A stretch of DNA of 64,000 bases from the NCBI RefSeq assembly GCF_001652915.1, contig NZ_BBQI01000090.1, positions 479,891-543,890 on the forward strand, written 5' to 3'. A program made the position numbers and the translations under genes. Shown piece by piece: positions 15,780 through 24,144 of the stretch (positions are counted from its first letter, which is position 1; every line of letters starts with the position of its first letter). Source of the stretch: Cupriavidus sp. D384 (GTDB lineage Bacteria; Pseudomonadota; Gammaproteobacteria; Burkholderiales; Burkholderiaceae). The notes beneath the pieces were generated by a model. The model was not told the DNA's origin. It made no database searches and saw only the letters and a list, made by a program, of their open reading frames with translations.

Positions 15780-18700
15780 TTGTCGGATAATCTGCGCATG
15801 TCCAGCCGCCCTACCGCCCCTGACGACGGCGCCGCATCCCCACACGCGGGCGGTGACGGCACCTCTGCGGTCGCCGCCTCCCCTGTTTCGCATGGTTCCG
15901 CGCCTGGCCGTGGCCGGCGCCTGCTGGCGCTCGCCCGGCAAGGGCTGGGCATGACCTGGCGCGGGCTGCGCGCGCTGGTGCGCCACCCGGCCTGGACCCG
16001 GCTCTGGCGCATGCTGGTGCGCATCGTGGCCGTGCTGGCCGCGCTGGCGGTGGTTGCCGTCCTGCTGATCCGCTTCGTGCTCTGGCCCCAGGCCCATACC
16101 GCGCGCCAGTGGCTGGAGCAGCAGGGCTCGGCCGCGCTTACCGCCAATCTCACCATCGGCCAGCTCGACACCTACTGGGACGGCTGGCACCCGGCGTTTC
16201 GCGCCAGCAACGTGCAGGCGGTGGATCGCGATCACCGCATGCTGCTGTCGGCGGCCACGCTCGAAGGCAAGCTGTCCTGGCAGTCGGTGCCGGCACTGAC
16301 CCTGCAGTTCGCCAGCCTGACGGCCGACCGTACCGACGTGCTGATCCGCCGTACCGAAAAGGGCGCGCTGCTGGTGGCCGGGGTGCCGATCGAGGCCACC
16401 AAGTCGTCCAGCGAGGACGACCCGTTCCTGAACTGGCTGCTGTCGCAGGGCCATATCGAGCTGAAGAGCGGCAATCTGCGCTGGCTCGACGAAAAGGCGA
16501 AGCTGCCGCGACTGGACGTCGCCGATATCCATTTCACGGCCGAGCGCCATGGCGTGCAGCATACGGTGCGGCTGGAGGCGCGCAGCGCGTCGCTGGCGCC
16601 CCAGGCGCTGGTCTTCCAGGCCAACCTGCGGCACGACTACCTGTACGGCGCCGGCAACTGGCGCCACTGGGCCGGCCAGGCCAGCTGGGCCTTCAACCAG
16701 TTGCAACTGCCGGTGGTGCAGCGCTACCTGGCAATCTTCGACAACGTCAACAGCGGCGTCTTCAGCACCGACGGCACCGTCGATATCCGGGGCGGCCATG
16801 TGCTGCGCAGCCAGCTCCGGCTGCGCGCGACCGGCGTGGACCTGCTGCTGACGGGTGCCACGGAGCCGCTCAAGCTGGCAAACGCGCAGGCGCTGCTGCT
16901 GCACAAGGGCGACCGCACCGGCAACAACTCGCTGACCATCGACACGCTGCTCTGGCAGGGCGAACCGCAGGCCGGCCCGCCTTCCGCCGCCGATGCATCG
17001 TGGCGCGACGGCATGCGCAAGGTCACCATCGACTGGGCGCGCGACAACGCCGGCCAGTTGCGCAAGTTCGCGCTGCGCGCGCCAACGTTCGACCTGAACA
17101 CGGTGCGCGCGCTCGCCACGTCGATGCCGATTGATACCGCGGTGCTGCGCCAGTTGCGCGCGCTGCAGCCGGCCGGTCATATCGACAACCTAGACGTTTC
17201 CTGGTCGCGCGAGCGGGCCGGGCTGCTGTCGCGCGGCCCCGGCACCCCGCACTACACGGTGCAGGGCACGCTGCGCAGCGTATCGGTCAACAGCCAGCCC
17301 GCGGTGCCGGCGGTGGGCCCCGACGGCAAACCCCACACCGGCACGCCCGGCTTCAGCCGCCTGTCCGGCAACTTCAGCTTCGACGACCGCCAGGGCACCG
17401 CACGCGTGGACAGCACCGGCGCCACGCTGAGCTTCCCCGGCGTCTTTGACGATCCGCTGGTGCCGTTCGACGAACTGCGCGGCGAAGTGCGCTGGCGCCA
17501 CGACACCGACAACAAGCTCGTGGTGAGCACCGAGGGCATCCGCTTTGCCAACACCGACACGGCTGGCACCGTCCGCGGCAGCTGGCGCGGGGGCGGCGAC
17601 GGCCAAAGCGGCATCGCCGACCTGTCCGGCGAACTGGAGCGCGCGCTGGCAAACCGTGTGCCGCGCTACCTGCCTTCGACCATGCCGGCCACGCGGCACT
17701 ACCTGGAAGGCGCGCTGGTCGGCGGCGAAGCCCATGACGTGAAGTTCCTGGTCAAGGGCGACCTGTACCACTTCCCGTTCCACCCGCCGTTTGCCAAGGC
17801 CGGCGACTTCCGTGTGGAGGTGCCGGTACGCAACGTGAGCTACCAGATCGCGCCGCACGAAACGGGCCCGAACACCGGCGGGGCCGCCAGCAATGGGGGC
17901 ACCCCGGCCAATGGCGGCAACGCCAGCACCGGCATGGCCTGGCCCGATTTCACGGACATTTCCGGCGACCTGCTGTTCGACCGCAGCACGATGTCATTCC
18001 TGGTCAAACAGGCCGGCGTACGCGGCATTCCCGGCATCGTGCTGCGCGATGTCAGCGGCCGGATCGACGACCTCAGCGACCACGGCCACCTGGCGATCGA
18101 CGGCGGCGCCACCGGTCCGGTGCAGGGCTTCCTGCGCTACGTAGCCACCACGCCGGTCAAGGGCTGGACTGCCAGCGTCACCGAGCACGCGCGTGCGCCG
18201 GGCCATGGCGAACTGAAGCTGAAGCTCGACCTGCCGCTGAGCCACGCAGCCGGATCGAAGGTCAACGGCGAATTCCGCTTCCCCGGCAATGACGTGACGC
18301 TGTTCCCGGAATTGCCCACGCTGTACGGCGCCACCGGGGCGGTCGCCTTCGACGAGCACGGCTTCCAGCTGAACAACGTGCGCGCCCGCTTCCTGGGCGG
18401 CGAAACCCGCGTCACCGGCGGCACGCAACCGGACGGCACCACCCATGTCGCCATCGGCGGCACCGCCACGGCCCAGGGGCTGCGCGATGTGCTGGGGCCC
18501 GGTGCCGCCGCGCTGGGCAAGCGCATCGAGGGCAGCACGCCGTACAGCGCCGTGGTTGGCGTGCGCGAGAAGCGCCTGCAGGTGCAGGTGGCGTCCGAAC
18601 TCAACGGGCTGGCGCTCGACCTGCCGCCGCCGCTGGCAAAGCTGGCGGGCCAGGACATGCCGCTGCGCTTCGACCTGCGCCCGTCGGCCACCCGTGCCGG

Positions 18701-20111
18701 GCTGGACGACATGACGATCCAGCTGGGCAACAATGCCGCTGCGCGCTATGTGCTGCGCCGGGGCGACACGACCGAAGTGATTGCCGGCGGCGTCGGCGTG
18801 GGCCAGCCTGCCCCGCAGCCGGCCAGCGGCGTGACCGCGGCGATTACCGCAGACCGGCTCGATGTGGACGCCTGGCGCACCGTGCTCGATCCGGCGCCGA
18901 ACGACCGCCAGCCCGCCGGCGACGTGGACCGTTCTTCACCGTTCCTGCCCGAGCGCGTCAATGTGCGGACCAAATCGCTCGACGCCTTCGGCCGCGTACT
19001 GAACGACGTGACAATCGACGCCAATCGCGAAAGCAGCGGCTGGAACCTGCAGATGGCATCGCGCCAGATCACGGGCAATGGTCAGTGGCGGCGTGACAGC
19101 ACCACGCCGGCCGGTGCGCTGACGGTACGGTTGTCGCACCTGGATATTCCCGACGCCACCGACGACGGCCACATGACCGAGGCCATCACGCGCAGCGTCG
19201 AGGAAATGCCCGCACTGGACCTTTCCGTCGAGAAGTTCGTGCTGCACGGCCGCGATTTCGGCAAGCTCGAGGTCAAGGCCCATACCAGCCACACCGACAA
19301 CCAGCCGGTCTGGACGCTGGACAGCCTCAGCATCGAGCAGCCGGGCGCGACGCTGACCGGCAACGGCAGCTGGCGCCTGCCGCGCCGTCTGCGCGAGGCT
19401 GCGGCGCAGGGCAACGTCCCCCCCGCCGAGAGCCGCCGCACGCTGCTCAACTTCAAGCTCGACATCCGCAATGCCGGCGACGTGCTGGACCGCTTTGGCC
19501 TGGCGCACACGGTGCGCGACGGCAAGGGGTCGCTCGAAGGCCGCATCGCATGGCGCGGATCGCCAATGTCGATCGACTACCCCACCCTTTCGGGCCGGCT
19601 GAGCCTGAGCCTGGAAAACGGCCAGATCCTCAGCGTGGAACCGGGCGCCGCGCGCCTGCTGGGGGTGCTGAGCCTGCAGAGCCTGCTGCGCTTTGCCACG
19701 CTCGACTTCCGCTCGCTGGCCAGCAAGGGGCTGGTGTTCGACGACATCACCGGTTCGGGCACCATCGAGAATGGTGTGGGCAAGATCGACGAATTCCGTT
19801 TCAAGGGCAGCCAGGTGATGGCCTCGATGACCGGCACGGCGGACCTGCTGCATGAAACACAGGACCTGCAGGTGGCCGTGGTGCCGCGTATCAACGCCAC
19901 CACGACCTCGGTGGCTGCCGCGTTCATCAACCCGGTGCTCGGCATCGGCACGCTGGCAGCCCAGCTGCTGTTCGCGGACGAATTCTCGAAAGTGTTCACC
20001 CAGCACTACCACGTGAGCGGATCGTGGGCCGACCCCAAGGTCACCAAAGTGGAGGACAATAAGTCGCGCCAGGCGCCCGTACAGGACCGCTCGGGCATCT
20101 TTACCCGCTGA
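15780..20111 (+). CDS. yhdP: YhdP-like AsmA/TamB-superfamily envelope protein (DUF3971)
   Basis: A very long protein (1443 residues from TTG 15780) has one N-terminal membrane helix (ALAVVAVLLIRFVLW) and a beta-rich periplasmic body. Family landmarks include the LTIGQLDTYWDGWHPAFRASNV opening, repeated GxxxxDGxxxxFxG-type strands, and an AsmA-like C-terminus. The C-terminus reads SGRLSLSLENGQILSVEPGAARLLGVLSL, then FDDITGSGTIENGVGKIDEF and INPVLGIGTLAAQLLF. YhdP proteins are thought to form bridge-like conduits moving phospholipid to the outer membrane. GGAGAG stands 10 bp before TTG 15780; an ATG six codons on at 15798 is the alternative start. A low-complexity Gly/Asn insert lies near residue 700. 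Confidence 0.9.
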   Translation: MSDNLRMSSRPTAPDDGAASPHAGGDGTSAVAASPVSHGSAPGRGRRLLALARQGLGMTWRGLRALVRHPAWTRLWRMLVRIVAVLAALAVVAVLLIRFVLWPQAHTARQWLEQQGSAALTANLTIGQLDTYWDGWHPAFRASNVQAVDRDHRMLLSAATLEGKLSWQSVPALTLQFASLTADRTDVLIRRTEKGALLVAGVPIEATKSSSEDDPFLNWLLSQGHIELKSGNLRWLDEKAKLPRLDVADIHFTAERHGVQHTVRLEARSASLAPQALVFQANLRHDYLYGAGNWRHWAGQASWAFNQLQLPVVQRYLAIFDNVNSGVFSTDGTVDIRGGHVLRSQLRLRATGVDLLLTGATEPLKLANAQALLLHKGDRTGNNSLTIDTLLWQGEPQAGPPSAADASWRDGMRKVTIDWARDNAGQLRKFALRAPTFDLNTVRALATSMPIDTAVLRQLRALQPAGHIDNLDVSWSRERAGLLSRGPGTPHYTVQGTLRSVSVNSQPAVPAVGPDGKPHTGTPGFSRLSGNFSFDDRQGTARVDSTGATLSFPGVFDDPLVPFDELRGEVRWRHDTDNKLVVSTEGIRFANTDTAGTVRGSWRGGGDGQSGIADLSGELERALANRVPRYLPSTMPATRHYLEGALVGGEAHDVKFLVKGDLYHFPFHPPFAKAGDFRVEVPVRNVSYQIAPHETGPNTGGAASNGGTPANGGNASTGMAWPDFTDISGDLLFDRSTMSFLVKQAGVRGIPGIVLRDVSGRIDDLSDHGHLAIDGGATGPVQGFLRYVATTPVKGWTASVTEHARAPGHGELKLKLDLPLSHAAGSKVNGEFRFPGNDVTLFPELPTLYGATGAVAFDEHGFQLNNVRARFLGGETRVTGGTQPDGTTHVAIGGTATAQGLRDVLGPGAAALGKRIEGSTPYSAVVGVREKRLQVQVASELNGLALDLPPPLAKLAGQDMPLRFDLRPSATRAGLDDMTIQLGNNAAARYVLRRGDTTEVIAGGVGVGQPAPQPASGVTAAITADRLDVDAWRTVLDPAPNDRQPAGDVDRSSPFLPERVNVRTKSLDAFGRVLNDVTIDANRESSGWNLQMASRQITGNGQWRRDSTTPAGALTVRLSHLDIPDATDDGHMTEAITRSVEEMPALDLSVEKFVLHGRDFGKLEVKAHTSHTDNQPVWTLDSLSIEQPGATLTGNGSWRLPRRLREAAAQGNVPPAESRRTLLNFKLDIRNAGDVLDRFGLAHTVRDGKGSLEGRIAWRGSPMSIDYPTLSGRLSLSLENGQILSVEPGAARLLGVLSLQSLLRFATLDFRSLASKGLVFDDITGSGTIENGVGKIDEFRFKGSQVMASMTGTADLLHETQDLQVAVVPRINATTTSVAAAFINPVLGIGTLAAQLLFADEFSKVFTQHYHVSGSWADPKVTKVEDNKSRQAPVQDRSGIFTR

Positions 20112-20159
20112 AGCCGGACCCGATCCCGTCCCCGCACCGATTCGTTTGAGGAAGCCACG

Positions 20160-20984
20160 ATGACCGCTGCCACCCCGTTCCGCGTCGCCGCCATCCAGAC
20201 CGTGACGGGCACGTCGCTCGACGACAACCTTGCCCGCGCCGACGCGCTGATCGCGGAGGCCGCCCACGGCGGCGCAGGCCTGGTGTTGCTGCCCGAGTAC
20301 TTCTGCATGATGGGCCGGCACGAGTCGGACAAGGTAGCCATCCGCGAGCGCGAAGGCGAAGGCCCGGTGCAGCGCTTCCTGTCCGAAGCCGCGCGCCGGC
20401 ACCGGATCTGGCTGGTGGGCGGCACGCTGCCGATGTGGTGCGGAGACGACAATCGCGTCTATAACGCATCGCTGGCCTTCGACCCGCACGGCGCGCGCGT
20501 GGCCCGCTACGACAAGATCCACCTCTTCGGATTTACCAAGGGCGACGAGAATTTCGACGAATCGCGAACCATCCTGGCCGGCAAGACGCCCGTGGCATTT
20601 GATGCCCCGTGTGGCCGCGTGGCGATGTCGATCTGCTACGACCTGCGCTTTCCGGAGCTGTATCGCGGCCTGGCCCGGGACGGCGAAGGTATCAGCCTGA
20701 TCCTGATGCCGGCCGCCTTCACCTACACGACTGGGCAGGCCCATTGGGAAATCCTGCTACGGGCACGCGCCATCGAAAACCAGTGCTATGTGCTGGCTGC
20801 GGCACAAGGCGGCAAGCACGAAAATGGCCGGCGCACCTGGGGACACTCGATGCTGGTGGACCCCTGGGGCGAGTTGATGGGCGTGCTGCCGGAAGGCGAA
20901 GGCGTGGTGTCGGGCGTGGTGGATCCGGCCAGGCTGGCCGAAGTGCGTCAGAACCTGCCGGCACTGCGCCATCGCGTACTGTAG
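20160..20984 (+). CDS. carbon-nitrogen hydrolase (nitrilase superfamily, Nit1/Nit2-type amidase)
   Basis: The 274-residue protein has the Glu-Lys-Cys triad of the nitrilase superfamily: Glu in LVLLPEYFCMMG, Lys in RYDKIHLFGF and Cys in MSICYDLRFPELYRG. Length and the YDKIHLFGFTKGDENFDES segment fit the branch containing deaminated-glutathione amidase and omega-amidase. The likely reaction is hydrolysis of a small side-product amide in the cytoplasm, with deaminated glutathione the favoured but unproven substrate. GAGGAAG precedes the ATG by 6 bp. It lies between the YhdP-like gene (48 bp upstream) and tldD (69 bp downstream), all on the plus strand, so the three may form an operon. Confidence 0.9.
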   Translation: MTAATPFRVAAIQTVTGTSLDDNLARADALIAEAAHGGAGLVLLPEYFCMMGRHESDKVAIREREGEGPVQRFLSEAARRHRIWLVGGTLPMWCGDDNRVYNASLAFDPHGARVARYDKIHLFGFTKGDENFDESRTILAGKTPVAFDAPCGRVAMSICYDLRFPELYRGLARDGEGISLILMPAAFTYTTGQAHWEILLRARAIENQCYVLAAAQGGKHENGRRTWGHSMLVDPWGELMGVLPEGEGVVSGVVDPARLAEVRQNLPALRHRVL

Positions 20985-21053
20985 GATTCAGGGCATTACC
21001 GTTTGCATTTCCCCGTGGCCCGGGTCGCCATGGGGTTCAAGACAAGGACAATC

Positions 21054-22514
21054 ATGAACGCCGGAGATCTCGGAATTCGCAACCTGGCCACCGCACAACA
21101 GCTGCTGCTGGCACCGTACGGCCTTGACGAGGCCACGCTCCAGCGCGTGCTGGCCGACATCTTCACGCACAAGGTGGACTACGCCGACCTGTACTTCCAG
21201 CACACGCGCAACGAGGCGTGGAGCCTGGAGGAAGGCATCGTCAAGTCGGGCAGCTTCAGCATCGACCAGGGCGTGGGCGTGCGCGCCGTATCGGGCGACA
21301 AGACCGCCTTTGCCTATTCGGACGACATCAGCCTGGCCGCCCTGTCGCAGGCCGCCGCGGCCACGCGCACGATCGGCCGCGCCGGCAGCGGCCGCGTCAA
21401 GGTGGCCGGTGCCATGGCATCGCATACGGGCCGCAACCTCTACGCGCCGAACGACCCGCTGGATTCGATGACGGCCACCGAAAAGGTGGCGCTGCTGGAA
21501 AAGATCGAGAAGCTGGCCCGTGCCAAGGACCCGCGCGTGGTGCAGGTCATGGCCGGCCTGGCCGGTGAATACGACGTGGTGCTGGTGGCGCGCAGCGACG
21601 GCGTGATCGCCGCCGACGTGCGCCCGCTGGTGCGGGTGTCGGTCACGGTCATCGCCGAACAGAACGGCCGCCGCGAGATTGGTTCGTCCGGTGGTGGCGG
21701 CCGCTATGCGTACGGCTATTTCACCGACGACCTGCTGCGCAAGTACGTGGACGAAGCCGTGGCATCGGCACTGGTCAACCTGGAGGCGCGCCCCGCCCCC
21801 GCCGGCGCGATGACCGTGGTCCTGGGCCCGGGCTGGCCCGGCGTGCTGCTGCACGAGGCAGTGGGCCACGGCCTGGAAGGCGACTTCAACCGCAAGGGTT
21901 CGTCGGCCTTCGCCGGCCGCATGGGCGAACGCGTGGCCGCCAAGGGCGTGACCGTGGTGGATGACGGCACGATCGAGAACCGCCGCGGATCGCTGAATCT
22001 CGACGACGAGGGCAACCCGACCCAATGCACGACGCTGATCGAGGACGGCATCCTGACCGGCTTTATCCAGGACACGCTCAACGCGCGCCTGATGAAGATG
22101 CCGGTCACCGGCAACGCCCGCCGCGAAAGCTACGCCGCGCTGCCGATGCCGCGCATGACCAACACCTACATGCTGAACGGTGACCGCGACCCGCAGGAAA
22201 TCATCGCCAGCGTGAAGCGTGGCCTGTATGCCGTGAACTTCGGCGGCGGCCAGGTGGACATCACCAATGGCAAGTTCGTGTTCTCGGCCAGCGAGGCCTA
22301 CATGATCGAGGACGGCAAGATCACGTACCCGGTCAAGGGCGCGACGCTGGTCGGCAACGGCCCCGAGTCGCTGAAGGACGTGACGATGATCGGCAACGAC
22401 ATGCGCCTGGATTCGGGCGTGGGCGTCTGCGGCAAGGAAGGCCAGAGCGTGCCGGTGGGCGTGGGCCAGCCGACGCTGCGCATCGAGAACATGACGGTGG
22501 GCGGCACGGCCTGA
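21054..22514 (+). CDS. tldD: metalloprotease TldD
   Basis: TldD pairs with TldE/PmbA to form a zinc protease that degrades unfolded peptides and matures some modified peptides. The 486-residue protein has the metal-binding HExxxH motif in VLLHEAVGHGLEGDFNRKG. It also has the downstream family regions GRMGERVAAKGVTVVDDGT and NEAWSLEEGIVKSGSFSID near the N-terminus, and ends in LRIENMTVGGTA. The start at MNAGDLGIRN is supported by AAGGA 7 bp upstream; the frame extends 17 codons further without family similarity. No tldE/pmbA is present in the window. Confidence 0.96.
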   Translation: MNAGDLGIRNLATAQQLLLAPYGLDEATLQRVLADIFTHKVDYADLYFQHTRNEAWSLEEGIVKSGSFSIDQGVGVRAVSGDKTAFAYSDDISLAALSQAAAATRTIGRAGSGRVKVAGAMASHTGRNLYAPNDPLDSMTATEKVALLEKIEKLARAKDPRVVQVMAGLAGEYDVVLVARSDGVIAADVRPLVRVSVTVIAEQNGRREIGSSGGGGRYAYGYFTDDLLRKYVDEAVASALVNLEARPAPAGAMTVVLGPGWPGVLLHEAVGHGLEGDFNRKGSSAFAGRMGERVAAKGVTVVDDGTIENRRGSLNLDDEGNPTQCTTLIEDGILTGFIQDTLNARLMKMPVTGNARRESYAALPMPRMTNTYMLNGDRDPQEIIASVKRGLYAVNFGGGQVDITNGKFVFSASEAYMIEDGKITYPVKGATLVGNGPESLKDVTMIGNDMRLDSGVGVCGKEGQSVPVGVGQPTLRIENMTVGGTA

Positions 22515-22528
22515 CTCTGCCTTGTCTT

Positions 22529-22560
22529 TCTCCCCTCTCCCGCAAGCGCGAGAGGGGAGA
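22529..22560. repeat. CTCTCCC-type palindrome, copy 2
   Basis: TCTCCCCTCTC (29-39 of this hundred) pairs with GAGAGGGGAGA (50-60) with a small internal mismatch around CGCAAGC. It sits between the converging tldD and methyltransferase genes and is followed by a pyrimidine-rich tract to about 22620. Confidence 0.75.
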
Positions 22561-22614
22561 ACCCCTGTTCCCCCTTTTTCCCTGTTCCCTCTTCCCTCTG
22601 CCCGCTTTCGCTCT

Positions 22615-23670
22615 CTACGGCCTGACCTCGTACACCAGGTTGAACGGCGTCTGCGCGGCACGCCGGAAGCTGTGGAAGCCACCCTGCTCCGCCACGCCGC
22701 GCATGCGCGCCTCGCCCGCCTGCGCGCCCAGGCACATCGCCCCCTCCTGCGAACGCGACCCCGGCGTGCAGATGAACGTCGACGCCGAATAGAACACGCG
22801 CCCAACGGGGTTCAGGTTGTCCTGCAGGTTGTCGTTGGCAAACGGCTCCACGATCATCCAGCATCCGTCGGGCTTCAGGGTGCCGCGGATATGGCGCGCG
22901 GCGCCAACCGGATCGCCCATGTCGTGCAGGCAATCGAACACCGTCACCAGGTCGTAGCCCGTGCCCGGAAAGTCCTTGGCCGATGCCACCTCGAAGGTCA
23001 CGCGGTCGCTCACGCCGGCGCGGCGCGCGGCTTCGGTGGCATGGCGGATCGACGGCTCGTGATAATCGAAGCCGCTAAATCTGGTCAGCGGAAAGGCCTG
23101 CGCCATGATGATCGTCGAAGCGCCATGGCCGCAGCCGACATCGGCCACGCTGGCCCCGGCCTTGAGCCTGGCATCCATGTCTTCCAGCGCCGGAATCCAC
23201 TCGCTGACCAGATGCGCGGCATACCCGGGCCGGAAGAAACGCTCCGTGCCGTGGAACAGCGCGGGATCATGCTCGTGCCAGCCCAGCCCGCGCCCGTTGC
23301 GGAAGATATCGATCATCTTCGGGATGGCGCGAAACTGTGCCACGGCAATCTGGAACGCCCCCGGAATGAAGGCGGGACTACCCTCCTGCGCCAGCGCGAA
23401 GGCCTGCTCCTCGGTCAGCGAGAACATGTCGGTGGCCGGATCGTATTCGACATAGCCGCTGGCGGCCTGCGCCGACAGCCATTCCCGCAGGTAGCGCGGG
23501 TCGGTGCGCGTCTTCTCCGCCAGCGTGGCGGCCGTCATCGGCTTTTCGGCCATCGCCTTGTACAGGCCCAGTTCGTCGCCCACCACCACGGTCGCCGCAT
23601 GCATCACGGCGCCCAGGTCATGGACGAACCGCTCCATGAAGGCCTGTAGCCTTTTTTCATCGACAGACAT
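22615..23670 (-). CDS. class I SAM-dependent methyltransferase with N-terminal winged-helix domain
   Basis: The 351-residue protein has an N-terminal helix-turn-helix-like region (GLYKAMAEKPMTAATLAEKT, then RYLREWLSAQAASGYVEYD). A Rossmann methyltransferase domain follows, with motif I VADVGCGHGASTIIMAQAF, an acidic motif II near GFDYHEPSI, and FDCLHDMGDPVGAARHI. This two-part layout recalls O-methyltransferase-type enzymes and a widespread bacterial family annotated only as methyltransferase. The substrate is unknown. GGAGG stands about 8 bp before the ATG at 23670; the frame upstream of it is not supported. It is divergent from the aroG leader region and converges with tldD. Confidence 0.85.
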   Translation of the reverse strand: MSVDEKRLQAFMERFVHDLGAVMHAATVVVGDELGLYKAMAEKPMTAATLAEKTRTDPRYLREWLSAQAASGYVEYDPATDMFSLTEEQAFALAQEGSPAFIPGAFQIAVAQFRAIPKMIDIFRNGRGLGWHEHDPALFHGTERFFRPGYAAHLVSEWIPALEDMDARLKAGASVADVGCGHGASTIIMAQAFPLTRFSGFDYHEPSIRHATEAARRAGVSDRVTFEVASAKDFPGTGYDLVTVFDCLHDMGDPVGAARHIRGTLKPDGCWMIVEPFANDNLQDNLNPVGRVFYSASTFICTPGSRSQEGAMCLGAQAGEARMRGVAEQGGFHSFRRAAQTPFNLVYEVRP

Positions 23671-23782
23671 GATCGGCACCTCCCCTGCTTCGCTTTTCTT
23701 GTTTGGCACGCGCGGCAGCACGCAATATCAATATAGGCAGCAGGGACACTCTGCATACGCTTAAATCTGTTGCACCGGCCGC

Positions 23783-23811
23783 TTGCCAGCGCCGTGGAAA
23801 AGCGCTATAAA
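23783..23811 (+). promoter_or_regulatory. candidate sigma-70 promoter of the aroG leader transcript
   Basis: TTGCCA (23783-23788), a 17 bp spacer and TATAAA (23806-23811) fit sigma-70 well (5 of 6 positions for each hexamer). It is about 150 bp upstream of the leader peptide, so the transcript would begin with a long 5' region. A promoter nearer the leader cannot be excluded. Confidence 0.45.
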
Positions 23812-23962
23812 GATGCTTCGTTGTCGCGCGGGCGGCGACCGCACCCGTCAATTTTCGGGATCGCGGCGCAATAAAATGCCTCGCCATCTCGCGCCGCAGC
23901 ATAAATTTCACGCATCAGCGTAAAACCGACACAAGCTCGCTACAGCCGATCCGATTTCCGCC

Positions 23963-24034
23963 ATGTCCGCCAAGTTTTACTTTTACTTCTTTTGGCATCT
24001 CACACCGCTGGCGGATAGAGAGGGACAGCTGTAA
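23963..24034 (+). CDS. aromatic-rich leader peptide of the DAHP synthase attenuator (23 aa)
   Basis: A 24-codon frame (ATG 23963, TAA 24032-24034) encodes a peptide beginning MSAK followed by FYFYFFW, so codons 5-11 are all Phe, Tyr or Trp. Such a cluster is the hallmark of ribosome-mediated attenuation leaders like pheL or trpL. The downstream enzyme, DAHP synthase, is the entry step of aromatic amino-acid synthesis, so the peptide and the gene fit. The stop codon is 15 nt before a strong terminator hairpin. The weak point is the absence of a clear Shine-Dalgarno sequence before the ATG. It is a regulatory peptide, so the product itself is probably not needed. Confidence 0.85.
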   Translation: MSAKFYFYFFWHLTPLADREGQL

Positions 24035-24081
24035 GCAACCCTGAATGCAAAAAAACCGCCAGCGAACCTGGCGGTTTTTTT
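23966..24081 (+). promoter_or_regulatory. transcription attenuator (segments 1-4) upstream of aroG
   Basis: Segment 1 (TCCGCCA, 23966-23972, codons 2-4) can pair with segment 2 (TGGCGGA, 24009-24015). Segment 2 (CTGGCGG, 24008-24014) can instead pair with segment 3 (CCGCCAG, 24056-24062), the 5' arm of the terminator. Segment 4 is CTGGCGG (24068-24074). A ribosome stalled on codons 5-11 would cover segment 1 and free 2 to pair with 3, preventing termination. A ribosome reaching the stop codon covers segment 2 and lets 3:4 form. Geometry matches the classical trp/phe type. Confidence 0.8.
24049..24081 (+). terminator. attenuator terminator hairpin before aroG
   Basis: A perfect inverted repeat: seven A then CCGCCAG (24049-24062), loop CGAAC, then CTGGCGG and seven T (24068-24081). 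It is a strong intrinsic terminator placed 63 bp before the aroG start. Confidence 0.92.
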
Positions 24082-24144
24082 ATGCCCGCCGGTCGCCGCG
24101 CAGAACCCAACCAGACCAACGACCTCACAAGACCCGGAGCCATC

